Assembly (NCBI GenBank): GCA_000320545.1
Contig: ADNK01002344.1
Location: 1-50,904, forward strand
Source: Bigelowiella natans CCMP2755
Taxonomy: Eukaryota > Cercozoa > Chlorarachniophyceae
DNA length: 50,904 nt
Direction of reading: 5' to 3'
Shown here: positions 11,401-23,400 of the stretch, piece after piece
How positions within the stretch are numbered: position 1 is the first letter of the stretch
How the letters are laid out: the number at the start of each line of letters is the position of its first letter
Program-made: the position numbers and the translations under genes
Notes under the pieces: model-generated
Seen by the model: the letters and a program-made list of their open reading frames with translations, nothing else
Told to the model about the DNA's origin: nothing
Databases searched by the model: none

Positions 11401-14400
11401 TTTGATAGAGATGCCGGAGATCAGGGTCCCATTCTCAATGCCCACGTTTGCGAGCTCTGAGCTCAGATATATGCTCTGATATTCCAAGTTCATGAACGCG
11501 GTGTTCAGGGGGTAGCCGTGTGCCTTCACCCCGACCGACTTAAAGTGCTCACACAGCTGGATATCGGCCGAGAGGTGGCCGCACGATTGATCGAAGTTGG
11601 CCTTGAAAATCGGAGAGGAGATTTGTGAGATGCTGGAGCTTCCAACAGGGCCGCTCCCTCTGTTCTCAAGGGCCTTCGAGGCCCCCTCGAGGATGATGAA
11701 TGGACTGTGCAGACGATTGCTCTCGAACGTTGCGATCAAGGTGTAGGTGAGCTTTTCGTCCTTCCCGATCACGTCGACATCGAGGCTTTGCTGATGTGGC
11801 GACGGATAATGCATGCGGTACTTTGAGACAACGCCGGCGCGCTCGATGATCACGGTCGCCACGCCATTTTCCCACTTCTCGACGGATCCTGGGAACCAGC
11901 CCCACCTATTCGGGCTTTTCTCTTCCAAGAAGGGTACCATTACCTTAGCGTCCTCCTCTGGGAACAGCGGTCCATCCTTCTCAGGCAGGATGTACTCCCC
12001 AGTCTGTAGAGGGTATTCCACCAGGCGTCTCTGGGCATTCTCCCCACCTGGCGGGGCGATAATCTGCAGGAAAAACCGTCCATCTTTCCTCCTGGGGTAG
12101 CACATTTCAACACGGCCCTCGACGTAGAATTTGCTGGACGACGTAGTCTGCGCAACGCCGGACGAGTCGAGGTCCATGCAGTCTCCGGAATTGGCACCAG
12201 CTTCGTCGTGCCTCACCATGACGCGCTCTCCCACACCTATTGGACATTCCTGCATGAGCAGAATCATGGGCGATTGGGATGTGTTGGCGTCGAGCATCTT
12301 GACGAACTCCAAGTTCATGGGAGACAATGATTTGGAGGCATCGTCAGTGATGGCGCCGCCTCCGCCGCCGCCGCCGCTACCACCTTCACCGCTACCACCA
12401 CCACCGCCCCTATCAGTTCCTCTCGGAGAGAACTCTGTCATGGTGTTTTCCTCCGTTGCCTTGGGAGATGCATTGCTCGGAGTGGGAGAGAAGTTCGCCG
12501 GTTCTGGCTTGGGGGTCTTCTTCTGCAGCAGCAGCTTGTGGGCATGCGGGGACGGGTAGCCGATACGGTGGGTGTGTCCATCGTCGAAATCCACAACCGC
12601 AACTCCATTTTCCCAGGTTCTTATAGTTCCTGGTAATCCAAACACACAACAACATATCACGATTAGAAGGCTGCAAAACGGTGTTTTGTATGCGCATGCA
12701 TGACCTGTGAATATTGTGGAATCGTACATCTATTGCGTCGAAGAACGGCGAAACTTCCTCTCTATTATAACTACTAGCGATAAGAAACGAAATTCTACCT
12801 GGGAACCATCCCCAACCGTTGGGGGTGTGGTCGTCCACGAATGGCGCCACCACTCTCATCCCAAGCTTCGGCTGCATCTTACTGTGCAGCGTGGGGGCGA
12901 TGAGGTACTCTCCGTGGACTGGAGGGTATTCGTACACGTGCTCTTTCTTGACATCGCACGACTGGATCTTGATAAACCACTTGCCGTTCTCGACGTATCT
13001 CCCTGTGGCGAAGCCGTCCAAGTAGCACAGGTTGCCCTTGTACCCAGAGGTTCTCACCAGGACGCGGTCGCCCTTCTGGATAATGCACGGCACAAGATCG
13101 TCCCCGCCTTCGCCTTTGGTTTCCTCCCCGTCCGATAGCGTACTCAGCAGCTCGTCTTCGTTGGCAACGAAGGTGTTTCGCCGCAGTCGCTTCGTCATCT
13201 TGGCGCTCTCCTCTGCCATGGACACGGACTTCGCGAACATATTTCCGACCCGAGCGCCGTTGAGGTAAAGGGTGATGCTGGACGGGGGTGTTTGAGAGAG
13301 GTTGCCGCTGCACAGATCTCGAGGCTGCGTTTGCAGCGATGACGCTGACGACGACGAAAGGGAGTGAAAGTTGTGGACGAACTCTAGATGCTCCCACTCC
13401 CCCGTGCATACGTCAACGCCCGGGCATGTGTAAAGGTGCATGGACTGCACCTTGCGTTTAACCGTCTTCGCGTCTGGCTCATCCTCTTCGGTATCGTCGC
13501 CGAAGTGGGAACGGGTAGACGAGAAGAATATAAGCACTTCGGGCTCTCCCAGGTGGTTGATTCTCCAGCGAAACCATTGGTCACCATCCACCGTGCCACT
13601 CAAGAGTGGCCCGCCAGTTGGAACGTCATCCCCCACGATTTCCACGTCGTTGAGTCCGACATGCTGCAACTCATCGTCTGCACCACCCTGTGTTCGATCT
13701 ATCAGATCAAAGGTGAACCCTCCCTCGAGGGATGGGGGGAGTAGCCATTCCGTTCCCTCGAACTTGTCCGTCTTCTCGAGGTTTCGGTGCCATTTGACAT
13801 ATTTGCCATCCTTGACTCGTCGCAGCCCAACGCCCAGGAATCCGCTGTCTGTTGGATTCGGCTGCCCCCGGCCTCCAAGCAGTTTGAACCGAATCCGTCT
13901 GGGATTGTAGAATATTGGGCTTCTCACGATCACAGGAGCGTGCATTGTGTCGCGAAGAGCATAAGGAAACGGGAAAATGCCGTTGTTGCGGTTGTTGTTT
14001 GTGGTATTTCTATAGGTAAACCGCGAGTTGCCTCCAAGGACTTGCCAACCTTGCATGCCGGACTTTGGAGTCCAAGAATACTTTCGAATGCTCTGTCCTG
14101 CCTCCGGGAGCTTGATCAGCACGGACAGCCCCCCAGGCGTCTCGGAGAAATTCTTGGAAAGCTCCGCCGCCTTCAGCCCTGAAAACTTGAGGAAGTTCCC
14201 CTTCGGTGCAGGTGTGATCATCCTCACAGGCCGTTTTATATCCGGGATGAACATGTCAAAGAGTAGCGTGTAGTTTTGTAGGCTCTCCGTGACCGATACC
14301 GGGTAGGGCGTTGGGCGGAATAAGTTTCTTGGAACGGACACCGAACCCTGCGAAGTGATACATATCCCCAGCTTCGACTTTTGGCGCAGCTGCATTGGCG

Positions 14401-17400
14401 TGGCTGAGCGCGGTGGCGTCGGTGTTGCCAAGGAGGCCGCTTTCCCTTCTCTCCTCCTCGGTGTTGTCGCGTCGCTCGTCGTCTGCCTTTTCTCCATGCT
14501 TGGCAGCGAGGATGCTGCGGTGGACTTTAGTCTTCTGGACCTGAGCTTCTTCTCGACGATGCCAACGACCCTACCCCCATCTTCTTCCTCCGCGTACTTC
14601 AGCCCGACCACCTCAAAACCCTCTCGGGCTTTGAATCGGAAGCGGTTGTCGAGGCCGCCTTCGACGCCACGATCGGGAGATCCCGGCGGCGTCTGCAGTT
14701 GATGGGAGGAGCTGTTGCGCAGGTGGCCCGCGAAATGGCGTTCGCGGCCATTGGAAGTGTGGAAAGTTAGCTGCTTGGCCAAACCCGATCCTTGGATTCC
14801 CGTCACGCAGTTTATGTATTCGTTTTTGTCGAGGACAAAGCGGCTTGGAGAGCCTTTCTTGCTTCCATACTGCCTGAGCTCCCCCTCCCCCCGGAGGACG
14901 AAGGCAACACCCTCCAGTCGGAGGCTGATGTAGGCCCGGATGCTTATCACGTAGGGGATCACCTTCTTCAGATTCAGCTCCGTGTCTCGGTTCAGCTTGT
15001 CCAGAATTTCGGAGTATCTTGCCCTCGTCTGTGCCTCGCTCTCTAGGTCTCTCGCTTTGTGCGCATCCAAATGAGACATCATTGACATGATCTGGCCTTC
15101 ATAACCCATGAACAATGGGAGCCTTGCCAATTCCCTGACACGCTCCTGCACGTCTAGGTCCTCGGTGGTACTGCCTTTCCCAAATTGCTCTTGGGGCCGT
15201 TTCTGAGGCTGTTGTGAGTAGCGGTGGATTGTCACAAGGCAGTTGAAGGTCTTGGATTTCGTGATATTGGGGTTCTGAGCGATAGCCACGGTTGGGAAGG
15301 AGCCGTTAATCATAACAACAAGATCCCCCTTCTTTACGAGATACCACTTCGAGTCCTCCATGATCTCCAAGAAGTTGTGGGGAGGCACGATTCGGAATGG
15401 GATTGCCTTCAGAGGCAGAATAAACGTAATTTCTGTATACTTTCCGTCTTTCGACTGGCTCTTGCGCTCGTCGATCTTTTCAATCTCTTCCCCGCGATCC
15501 TCTTTCCGCTTCTCGACTGCCGCGGCCGCCACCGAGTTGCTAAGCCTCACCTGACTGCTGCGCCTCTTCTTTCGCCAGCATGACATGAGTGCTGACAAGA
15601 GGGCAAAGTCAACGTTGTGGTCGCAGATAACCTTGACGAGGTGGCCTAGATTGAACGCTTCCAACGCCTCCGCGAGCGTACCTGAAACGTCCAACGCATC
15701 AGGAAGGGTATCTCTTGTCTCGTAAGAGAGAGCCCCGTCTCCCCGCCCAGCGCTAAGACGCGGGCTGCTGCTACCACCCCCTTGGACACTACCATGCGAT
15801 TGATAATTGACGCTTACGCACGGTCGTCGGGGTCCGTGAAGGAAAGGCAACAAGTCCTGCAGCTCGCGGGACTGGCCCTGCATCAGGTCCACATCGTGCG
15901 CCGTGTACTTGAGGTCCTCGTGAGCGCATTTGACCTGGGAGTGGTTAAGCGCGAAGTTCCACACCCCGACGTTGGAAACGGTACCATGGAAGCCGTTCAC
16001 AAAGACGACCTTGCGGCCAGAATGCAGGCTGACATTTCCCCTCTCCAGGATGTACAGGGTCTTCTCCTTCTTACCCTCGAGACGCTGCTGCTCTCTTCGG
16101 ATGGCGCGAATGGCGTGGGCGAGCCGGAGGGTTTGTGCATCATTCATGCCGACGCTCTCCGCCATGGTTTCCAGGGCACTGGAATCCGACTGAAAGGGGA
16201 GCAAGGACTCCAAGCTACCATAACCGCTCCCACCGAGCTTCTCCACGAACTTCTCCAGGTCGTACAGAACGAGGAGTTCGTCAAGATTTTCGATTGGTAG
16301 GGACCGTTGTCGTTGCAGTTCCAGGGGAAGACGAGGAGTCTCAGGTTCGTTCTCGGGCTCGGAGCCGGTACATTCCGAGAGCTGCGGTGAAAGAGGAGCG
16401 GCAAAGACGGGGTCATTCACCTCCAAATTACCGCCACCAGACACAATCTTGGGGCCCTCAAAAGATTTTGGCGTCGTGAAGTCGTCATCGAATTGAAGGT
16501 GCCTGGCATCCGCTCGTAGTATCAGCTCGCCAGATTCGTAAATGGAGATATCGTGGCCCTTTGTCACAGTGACGGTCAGCGAGTACTTTCGCTTCTTCGA
16601 ATCCAACTTGCAGTGCGACACTTTCCGCCGGTCCTTGACGCTGACGTACAAGCCTCCCTTTCGTGCAGCGATGTTGTACAGAGGCTTCCCAGCACAATCA
16701 GTCAGCGTGAGCAGCTGCCTGCAGTTCAAACCAATCGATTGCTCATCCGGGCGCAACCACAGGGAGAAAGTAAGTCCTTCCGGCAGACCGGGACGCTTGC
16801 ACAGGTGCGGCATTCTGAGGAAGAATTCACAATAGGGGTCGACCTTCAAGCTCGCCTTTCGGCAGTCGGGTTCGGCGAACGCACAGGATATCTGTGCCGG
16901 CTGCCCTCCCAAGACATCCCTCACCGAGTGCCTCAGGTAGTTTTGCTTGCGTTTGAACGCGTAGAATGTGTATATAGTTGTCCACGCCTTGCTCTGCTGC
17001 GAATTGTCGAAGGGCGACTCTACCTCTACGATCCGGAATTGCTGTATTTTCTTCAAATCATCCCTTCTCTGTATCTGGTATTCGCTCGAGCCCTGGACTT
17101 TACTCGGGAAGACATGAAACTGCTTGGGAACGGCTGTCGTCGGCGTTCTCCATTTGCTCTCCCGCGCTCTGACACCAGCCGCTACATTGGTCGGGTGCAA
17201 CTTACTTGGGCCCTCGGGCATGAACGCGAAGAAAGGGCGATCGCCATCATGGAAGTTGCTCGATATGTACACGTTGATGGGGACCGATCCTTCCACCGGA
17301 TTCAAGAAAGCAAAGAAGTTGAACAGCTTCTTCCCGAAGGCGTTCTTGTCGGTGCTGGTCTCCGGAGTCGTGGCATTGGAGCCCGTCGTTGTGTTCCCCG

Positions 17401-20400
17401 CCTTGCCTATGTTGCATTTGACGGTGGGCTCGTTGTCCACAGCCTTCACCAGCACCAGCTGAGAGCGCCCCTTGAAGTCCGTGACAGATAACTCCACGAT
17501 GCTTTCGGCTGACCGCCAGAGCAGGCGCGGCCCGCTCCGTATAGTCTGGGACATATCGGTTACCAGAAAGACAGCGTCTGGGTACGGCGGGAGCTTTCGG
17601 GATGAAGCCCCGATCTCGGTGTTGCACGCGAGACGAAGCTCCTCCCGGGAGAGGGCTCGCATTTCTGTGTCAGTGAGTACGCCAGTGAACAGCCTCGGGT
17701 TCTGGATGTTGCCCTTGAAGCCGGACTCCGGTTTCGGGAAATCGTCCGCTCCCTTGCCGACCTTCACAACGCTGCCTGCTGGCGACGCTCCCGGTTGCAA
17801 CGTGCCCGAGTTCTCCAGATTGCCGTCCACATACAGCGCTACGGCTCCGTGGTTTATCTCAGAGTGGGTGACGCCTACGTGGTGGATCTTGCCGTCGTTG
17901 ACGGGGGTGGTACCTCTCACAGCTCCCCTGCCGGAGCAGGGAACAGAATCCTTGAAAACCTCGTGGGGCTCAAGGTCCACCTGGCCGTCTCCGTCTTCCC
18001 AGTTCACGGTAATCTTTCCATCCTCGTTCAGTCGTACGACGGTCGCGGGGTACTGGGAGCCGCCCTTGTACTTTGCCATCACCTTGTCCCCCAGCGAGCA
18101 GATGCTCCCCAGCGACCCGAAGTGCAGAACGTTGTTCTGGATGTAGAGTCCCTTGGCGCCCTTCTCAAAGGGCCCCGTCGGTGCGCACTGGGCGATGATC
18201 GCGCCCTGGTTGCCTGCGTTCTGAATGATTGCGCTCAAGCTGAAGTTCCCGCTCAGCCCCAGCTTTGTCTCCGAGATCACCTGCGTTTCCCCGTTGAAGG
18301 TCTTTGCCTCCGCCAGCAGTACGGATTTCTCAAGCACCCTCCTCAAGGTTTCCTCGGTGGTTTCGACCAGGAGGTCCCGGCTTGACTTCTCGTTCCTGGA
18401 CTGCAGTTGGTGAAGGCGCAGCTCCTCGGTGATCGAGTTGACCCGATTCGCGGCGACGAGGCAGTTCTCAAGGTTCCTCATCGAGGGCTGGATCTTCTGG
18501 ATCGAGTCCAGGGGTTGCATGGCGTACTGGACGAGGTTTTGGATGTACTGCCGGTTCTCGTTCTCGAATTTCTCTCTCCACAGCCCTCCCGAGGATTGCA
18601 GGATCTGTGCGAGCACGCGCATGCACATGCGATGTAGCTGGAGGTTCGATCTTCTCTCTGGCCAACGGGCTATGGAGCCTGGGGTTGTCGGCATCAACAG
18701 GCTATTTTCATCTTCCCCGAATCCGCCTCCTATTACACCATCGTCCTCCAAACTGCCCGTAGTGATGGCACGCACACCCCCCTGGGACTTGAAAGCGGTG
18801 GAGTTGCCGTAAGTGAAATTGGCTAGCTTTGCAATCAAGTCCTTGACGTGGCTCAAGTGGTGGTACGGGAACACGACATCCTCCAAAAGGTGCAGGGCGG
18901 TGTCGTTCTCAACGGTGACGACGGACCCCGAGTCCAGCAGCAGCGCCGTTCTCTTCGACTTTGGGAGGGTTCCCGAGGACGCAGAAGCGAGGAACTTGAA
19001 GCCCCAACTATTTGAGTTTACGTTGCTAGTTTTGAAGTAGACGACGAAGCTGTCGCTCGGAATAAGAAGGGGCGATTCCTTACCGACCCCGGGCCACTTG
19101 CGCCCTGAGTAACCGTGAGGGTTGCCGAAAACCTGACGCTTGCGTCTATCTTTGTAGAAGTACAGAGTGTCCGACTTGGTCTGGCTGCGGGTGTCGAAGA
19201 CCACCTTGATCTCCTTCGCCCCCGGCATTCTCACATCAAACCACTGGGACGTGGAGCGATCGTGGGGATGCTGCGACTGTATCGTGATGTCCTGAATCTG
19301 CTCCTCGGACACGACCGAGTTCTCCGGGCGGAGTATGTGCTGCGAGAGCCGAATGACGATTCCCGGATCGCTCTCCGAGCGCAACCGCACTAAGCTCCCC
19401 ATCCGGAGTGCCTCCTTCTCCCCCCCGAGGATTGCGAGCGCAGACACCAGGTTGTTCGTGAGCTTTTCGTCGTAGCCGATGGTCCGCTTCTTGGTGCTCG
19501 TCAGATCGTTGAGGGCCCCCAGTAGGAACCTCTCCGCCTCCCTTCGCCACAGATTAGTTCGCTCCGCGGGCGAGTGGCGGGTGATGAGCGAGCGGTAGAG
19601 GTAGATGGTTTCCCACGCTAGCGTGGCGTTGTTCGTGAATAGCTCCGAAGGCGCCAGAGAGAGGAGGTGTGAGTGTGGGTTGCGAGGGCTACACCCGTGA
19701 AGATCCGATCGAACATCGACTGTAGCAACTGTTGCGAGCTGTAGAGAAGGCTGGTGCCATTCGGCTGCGTGTACGGCAGCGCCTTTCTGAGGACGCGAGT
19801 AACGAGGATTGACACCGATGAATTCGGCGCGAACCCCTCCATCACGATAGGGAGGAGGATATTCAACCACCGTGGGGAAGCAATAGCAGTGGCCATTTTC
19901 TCAGACTTGACAGCACGGACTAGTACCCACAACTGTTGGCACAACTGAAGCTCTAACTCAGCCGCAGTTAACTCGTTTTTATGCAGTTCCTCGCCACTGT
20001 CTTTGTCGCTCGATGAGCTTCCAACCTTGATGAAGTTCGTGTTAGCAGAATTACCAGCGGCAGTCGAGGGACTCCCACCAGCGGAAAGGGAATCTTGTCG
20101 TTGTCCTCTTTGCTGATCATTTCCCTCAGAAGCAAAACTGGAGATGCTGCCGGAATCTGTGAGATATCGCGCATGCTTGGCAACGCGGATACGATCGGAG
20201 CTTATGGAAACCCATTCTTTGACCCCAGAATGGAGAAATCTGACATTGATGTCGCTGGGAAGCTTGGAGATGAGTATGGCCTCCTTCCAGTCGCCATGGT
20301 CATTCAGCACCTCAATCATCATGCCGGTCTTCAGAGAGACGCGCCATTTCCTATCATTTATGTGCTTGTACCAAGATATCGAGCAGTCCGAGAGAGCCAT

Positions 20401-23400
20401 ATCGGACCAGAGAGGATAGTCGTCGCCTCCTGCAGCATTGGGCTCGATATCGTCATCGTCCAAAAGCTCGTGGTCGTCAGGGGGCCCGGATCCTTTAGCT
20501 CGGACGGATTTGCCTAGAACGCCCGTCTTTTCAAGCACGGTTTCCTTCAGCGCGATGACCACGGTGTCGTCGGGATTGAACCTGCGGATCATTGCATCGC
20601 ACCATCTTCTCTTAGGCCTGCTGTAGTAAACAACCTGCTGGCCAACGTGGAACTTTGCGGTCGGGACCCCGCCCTCTTCAGGGCCCACTCCACGAGGATG
20701 CTTGTTTCTGGGAGGGTGTGAGCCTTTGGCGAATTTCTTGCGGTCGAGAGGCTGCTGGGTCTTTTCATCATGGTTTCTGCTTCTGCTGCTGCTGACGCTA
20801 CCTAATTTCTCGTCCACGGCTACGTGCTTCTTGGCCCTAAGGAGGTGGGCTCGACGGGCTGCAACGACACGTGTGAACCAGTCAAATTCCGTCTCCAGCA
20901 TATTGCACACGTTCTTTAGCTCAAGCAGGGTGTCCCTGTCGTCCATCTCAAGCAGATCGTCGACTTCATAGCCTTTGTCCTCGAAGGTAAATGCGAATCT
21001 ATCGAGCCCGATCAACGAGCACAGCTCTTTTACGCTCTTCGGCTTTGGAGCCTCCAGAACGCGGTTCAGTGCCCGATTCTCGTCAATTACCTTCTTGCGT
21101 GCTCGCGTCAAACTCTCAACACGCGAGTGTATCACATCCAGGATAGTCTTGCAAAGAACCGGGTATTCGCTTGCATTGTCAAAGGCCATGTATGATACCA
21201 GGCGAAATAGTAGCCACGCGGCGATCTGTACATATATTTCTTGTTCTCCAGCCGGGTAAAGGATTCCAGACCCAAGTCCCTCGCCCTTGCCGTCGCTAGT
21301 AGCAGCATCATCCTTATCATCATCCGTATCGTCTGTATTTGAGGTGCGAACCTTCTTCTCCTTCTCCTTCTTCTCCTTTCTCTTTGGCCGGGGCACTGGC
21401 TCTAGCGCTTTCGTCTTTTTCGAGGACTGCGCGGAGCCGCGCATGGAGGCCAGCTTCGAGAGCCTCGACACAAAGCCTATGCTCTGTATGTGGCCCAGGT
21501 CACAGGGTTCAAGGATGGAACACAGCTCGATTGTGCACCTCTTCATGACTACGGAGGAGCCCTTACTTGTGCGGTCCAGGTTGAACATGAAGCTGATGAT
21601 TCCGAAGTAGGAGTCGCCGAGGGCGCGAGTGAGTTTCGGCCCAGCGCATTCCACAGACGTGAGATAGTGGTGCGGGAAGGTCCTGTTGCGAACCAGGGCG
21701 TCTGGACTGCTGCCGCTGTTGCTGCGGCTGTTGCGGGCGCTCTCCCTCGCCGCTAACGAGGACGATAGAGAAGATGCCGAGTTGGCCAATTTTGACGAGG
21801 AGTTTCCAGAGGAGAGGCAAAAGACCCTGGCAAGATGGTAAAGGGCCTGGTTCATAAGAACCACGGCGGTTGATTCGCTCTGAACCACCCTACTCGACTC
21901 GTCAACATCGAGCATGCCGTACTCTCCGGGCGCGTCCCTGCGTTTTCCCTCTGGCCAGGCCATATCCTTGGGAATCACAATCAAGGGCGTATCGACTAGA
22001 TCGATCTTCTGGATGAAATCAAGGTCTAGCCCCCCCCCATCCGGAGCCAGTCTGCCCCTGTGGGGGCTCGGATACCTGATCTCCCAACTTGTCCCATCGC
22101 CGACATTGACTTTGGCCTGATTTCTCCTCCACTCGCTGACGCTTCCAGCGTACCAGGCCCATTTGTCCGGTGTTTTCTCGTCTTGGATCGGGATGAACAC
22201 CCGCGATCCGACCTTGGGCTCCAGCGTATGACGAGGGCACACCAAGTACTCGTCGTTGCTGGGTGGGTAGGGGAAGGCCTTCTCCTTCTGGTCGGATAGG
22301 GGTGCCCTCACTCGCAACTCCCAACCAGTTCTCCCGACCGGCACGCAAGACGACACAGCCCCCTCCAAGTAGCACACGTGGTTTTGGAACCCCTTCGTGC
22401 GCACGAGCACCCGCTCCCCCCGCGAGAGCGGCGGGTGAATCTTCTCCGATACAAACGGTTCTGGTGAGCGCGTAGGTGCCGATATCTGTGGAAACTGAAC
22501 AAAGCACGTCAGCAGCGACTGAAAATAGCGCAAGCCTTGCAACCTCAGCAGGGCGCGCGATCTCTGTATCAGCATCACTTGCCGCACAGATTTCGAGCCG
22601 AATCTCTCCGGGACCGCGGACAGGATGGACAGAATATCCTCACACACGTTCTCAGCGGAAGAGCAAGCTTGGTCGGCCACGGAAACTGTGAGCAGCTGCC
22701 TTCTTACAATTTCTTTTTTTGCCCAGGCCAAAGCTGATTGGTGGAATGACTTCTTGTGGTCGGCCTTGCGCCACTTCGAGGATCCAGATCTAGCGAGCCG
22801 CATCGGAGAGAGCAGGTCATCGTCATCATCAAACTCCTCGTCGAGCATTCCTGGAGAGACACCCATCTCTTTTCTCTCGCTATTGTTAAAGAACGGAATG
22901 GCCCGTACAGCAGGGGGCGGTTGCAGCTCTAACAACAGCCGAAGCCTCTCCCTATATTGCTCGCACAAGTTGTCCATGTTCGCACCCTCGCCTTTTGCGC
23001 GCCCCAGCTCCATCTTTATTCTCCTCACTCGAGACCACCACTCGACGAGGATTTTGAGCACTAGCTTACACTTGCCTTCAAGAGGCTTTTTTTCCTGCTT
23101 TCCCTGCTCTCTATCCATCCGTTCTAGAGTCCTTGCTACGTAGAGCGCGGGCTCAATCATGCGCGTGTGCCGCAGAATGGCGGCGAAGGCAAGTCGGCAT
23201 ATCGGCTCGGAAACCCTCTTTACGGACCCGGGAAGGATAACAGGTCTGAAGTTGCGACGAATCTCTTTCAGTAATATCATCCCAAGGCTCTTCTCCTCAC
23301 AAATGAGCTGAAGAAAATTGTTTGCTTCGTGGTCAATGGCGTCGTCGTCGTCGAATGATGTGGTGGACGTGCCGGAGCCCTTCCTCTCCCTGACTTCTGG

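Noticed and set aside
16553-17491. 312-codon open frame on the + strand
   Set aside because: It is antisense to the giant E3 exon 12, whose minus-strand frame is continuous and carries domain motifs. GC-rich coding DNA often gives such mirror frames.
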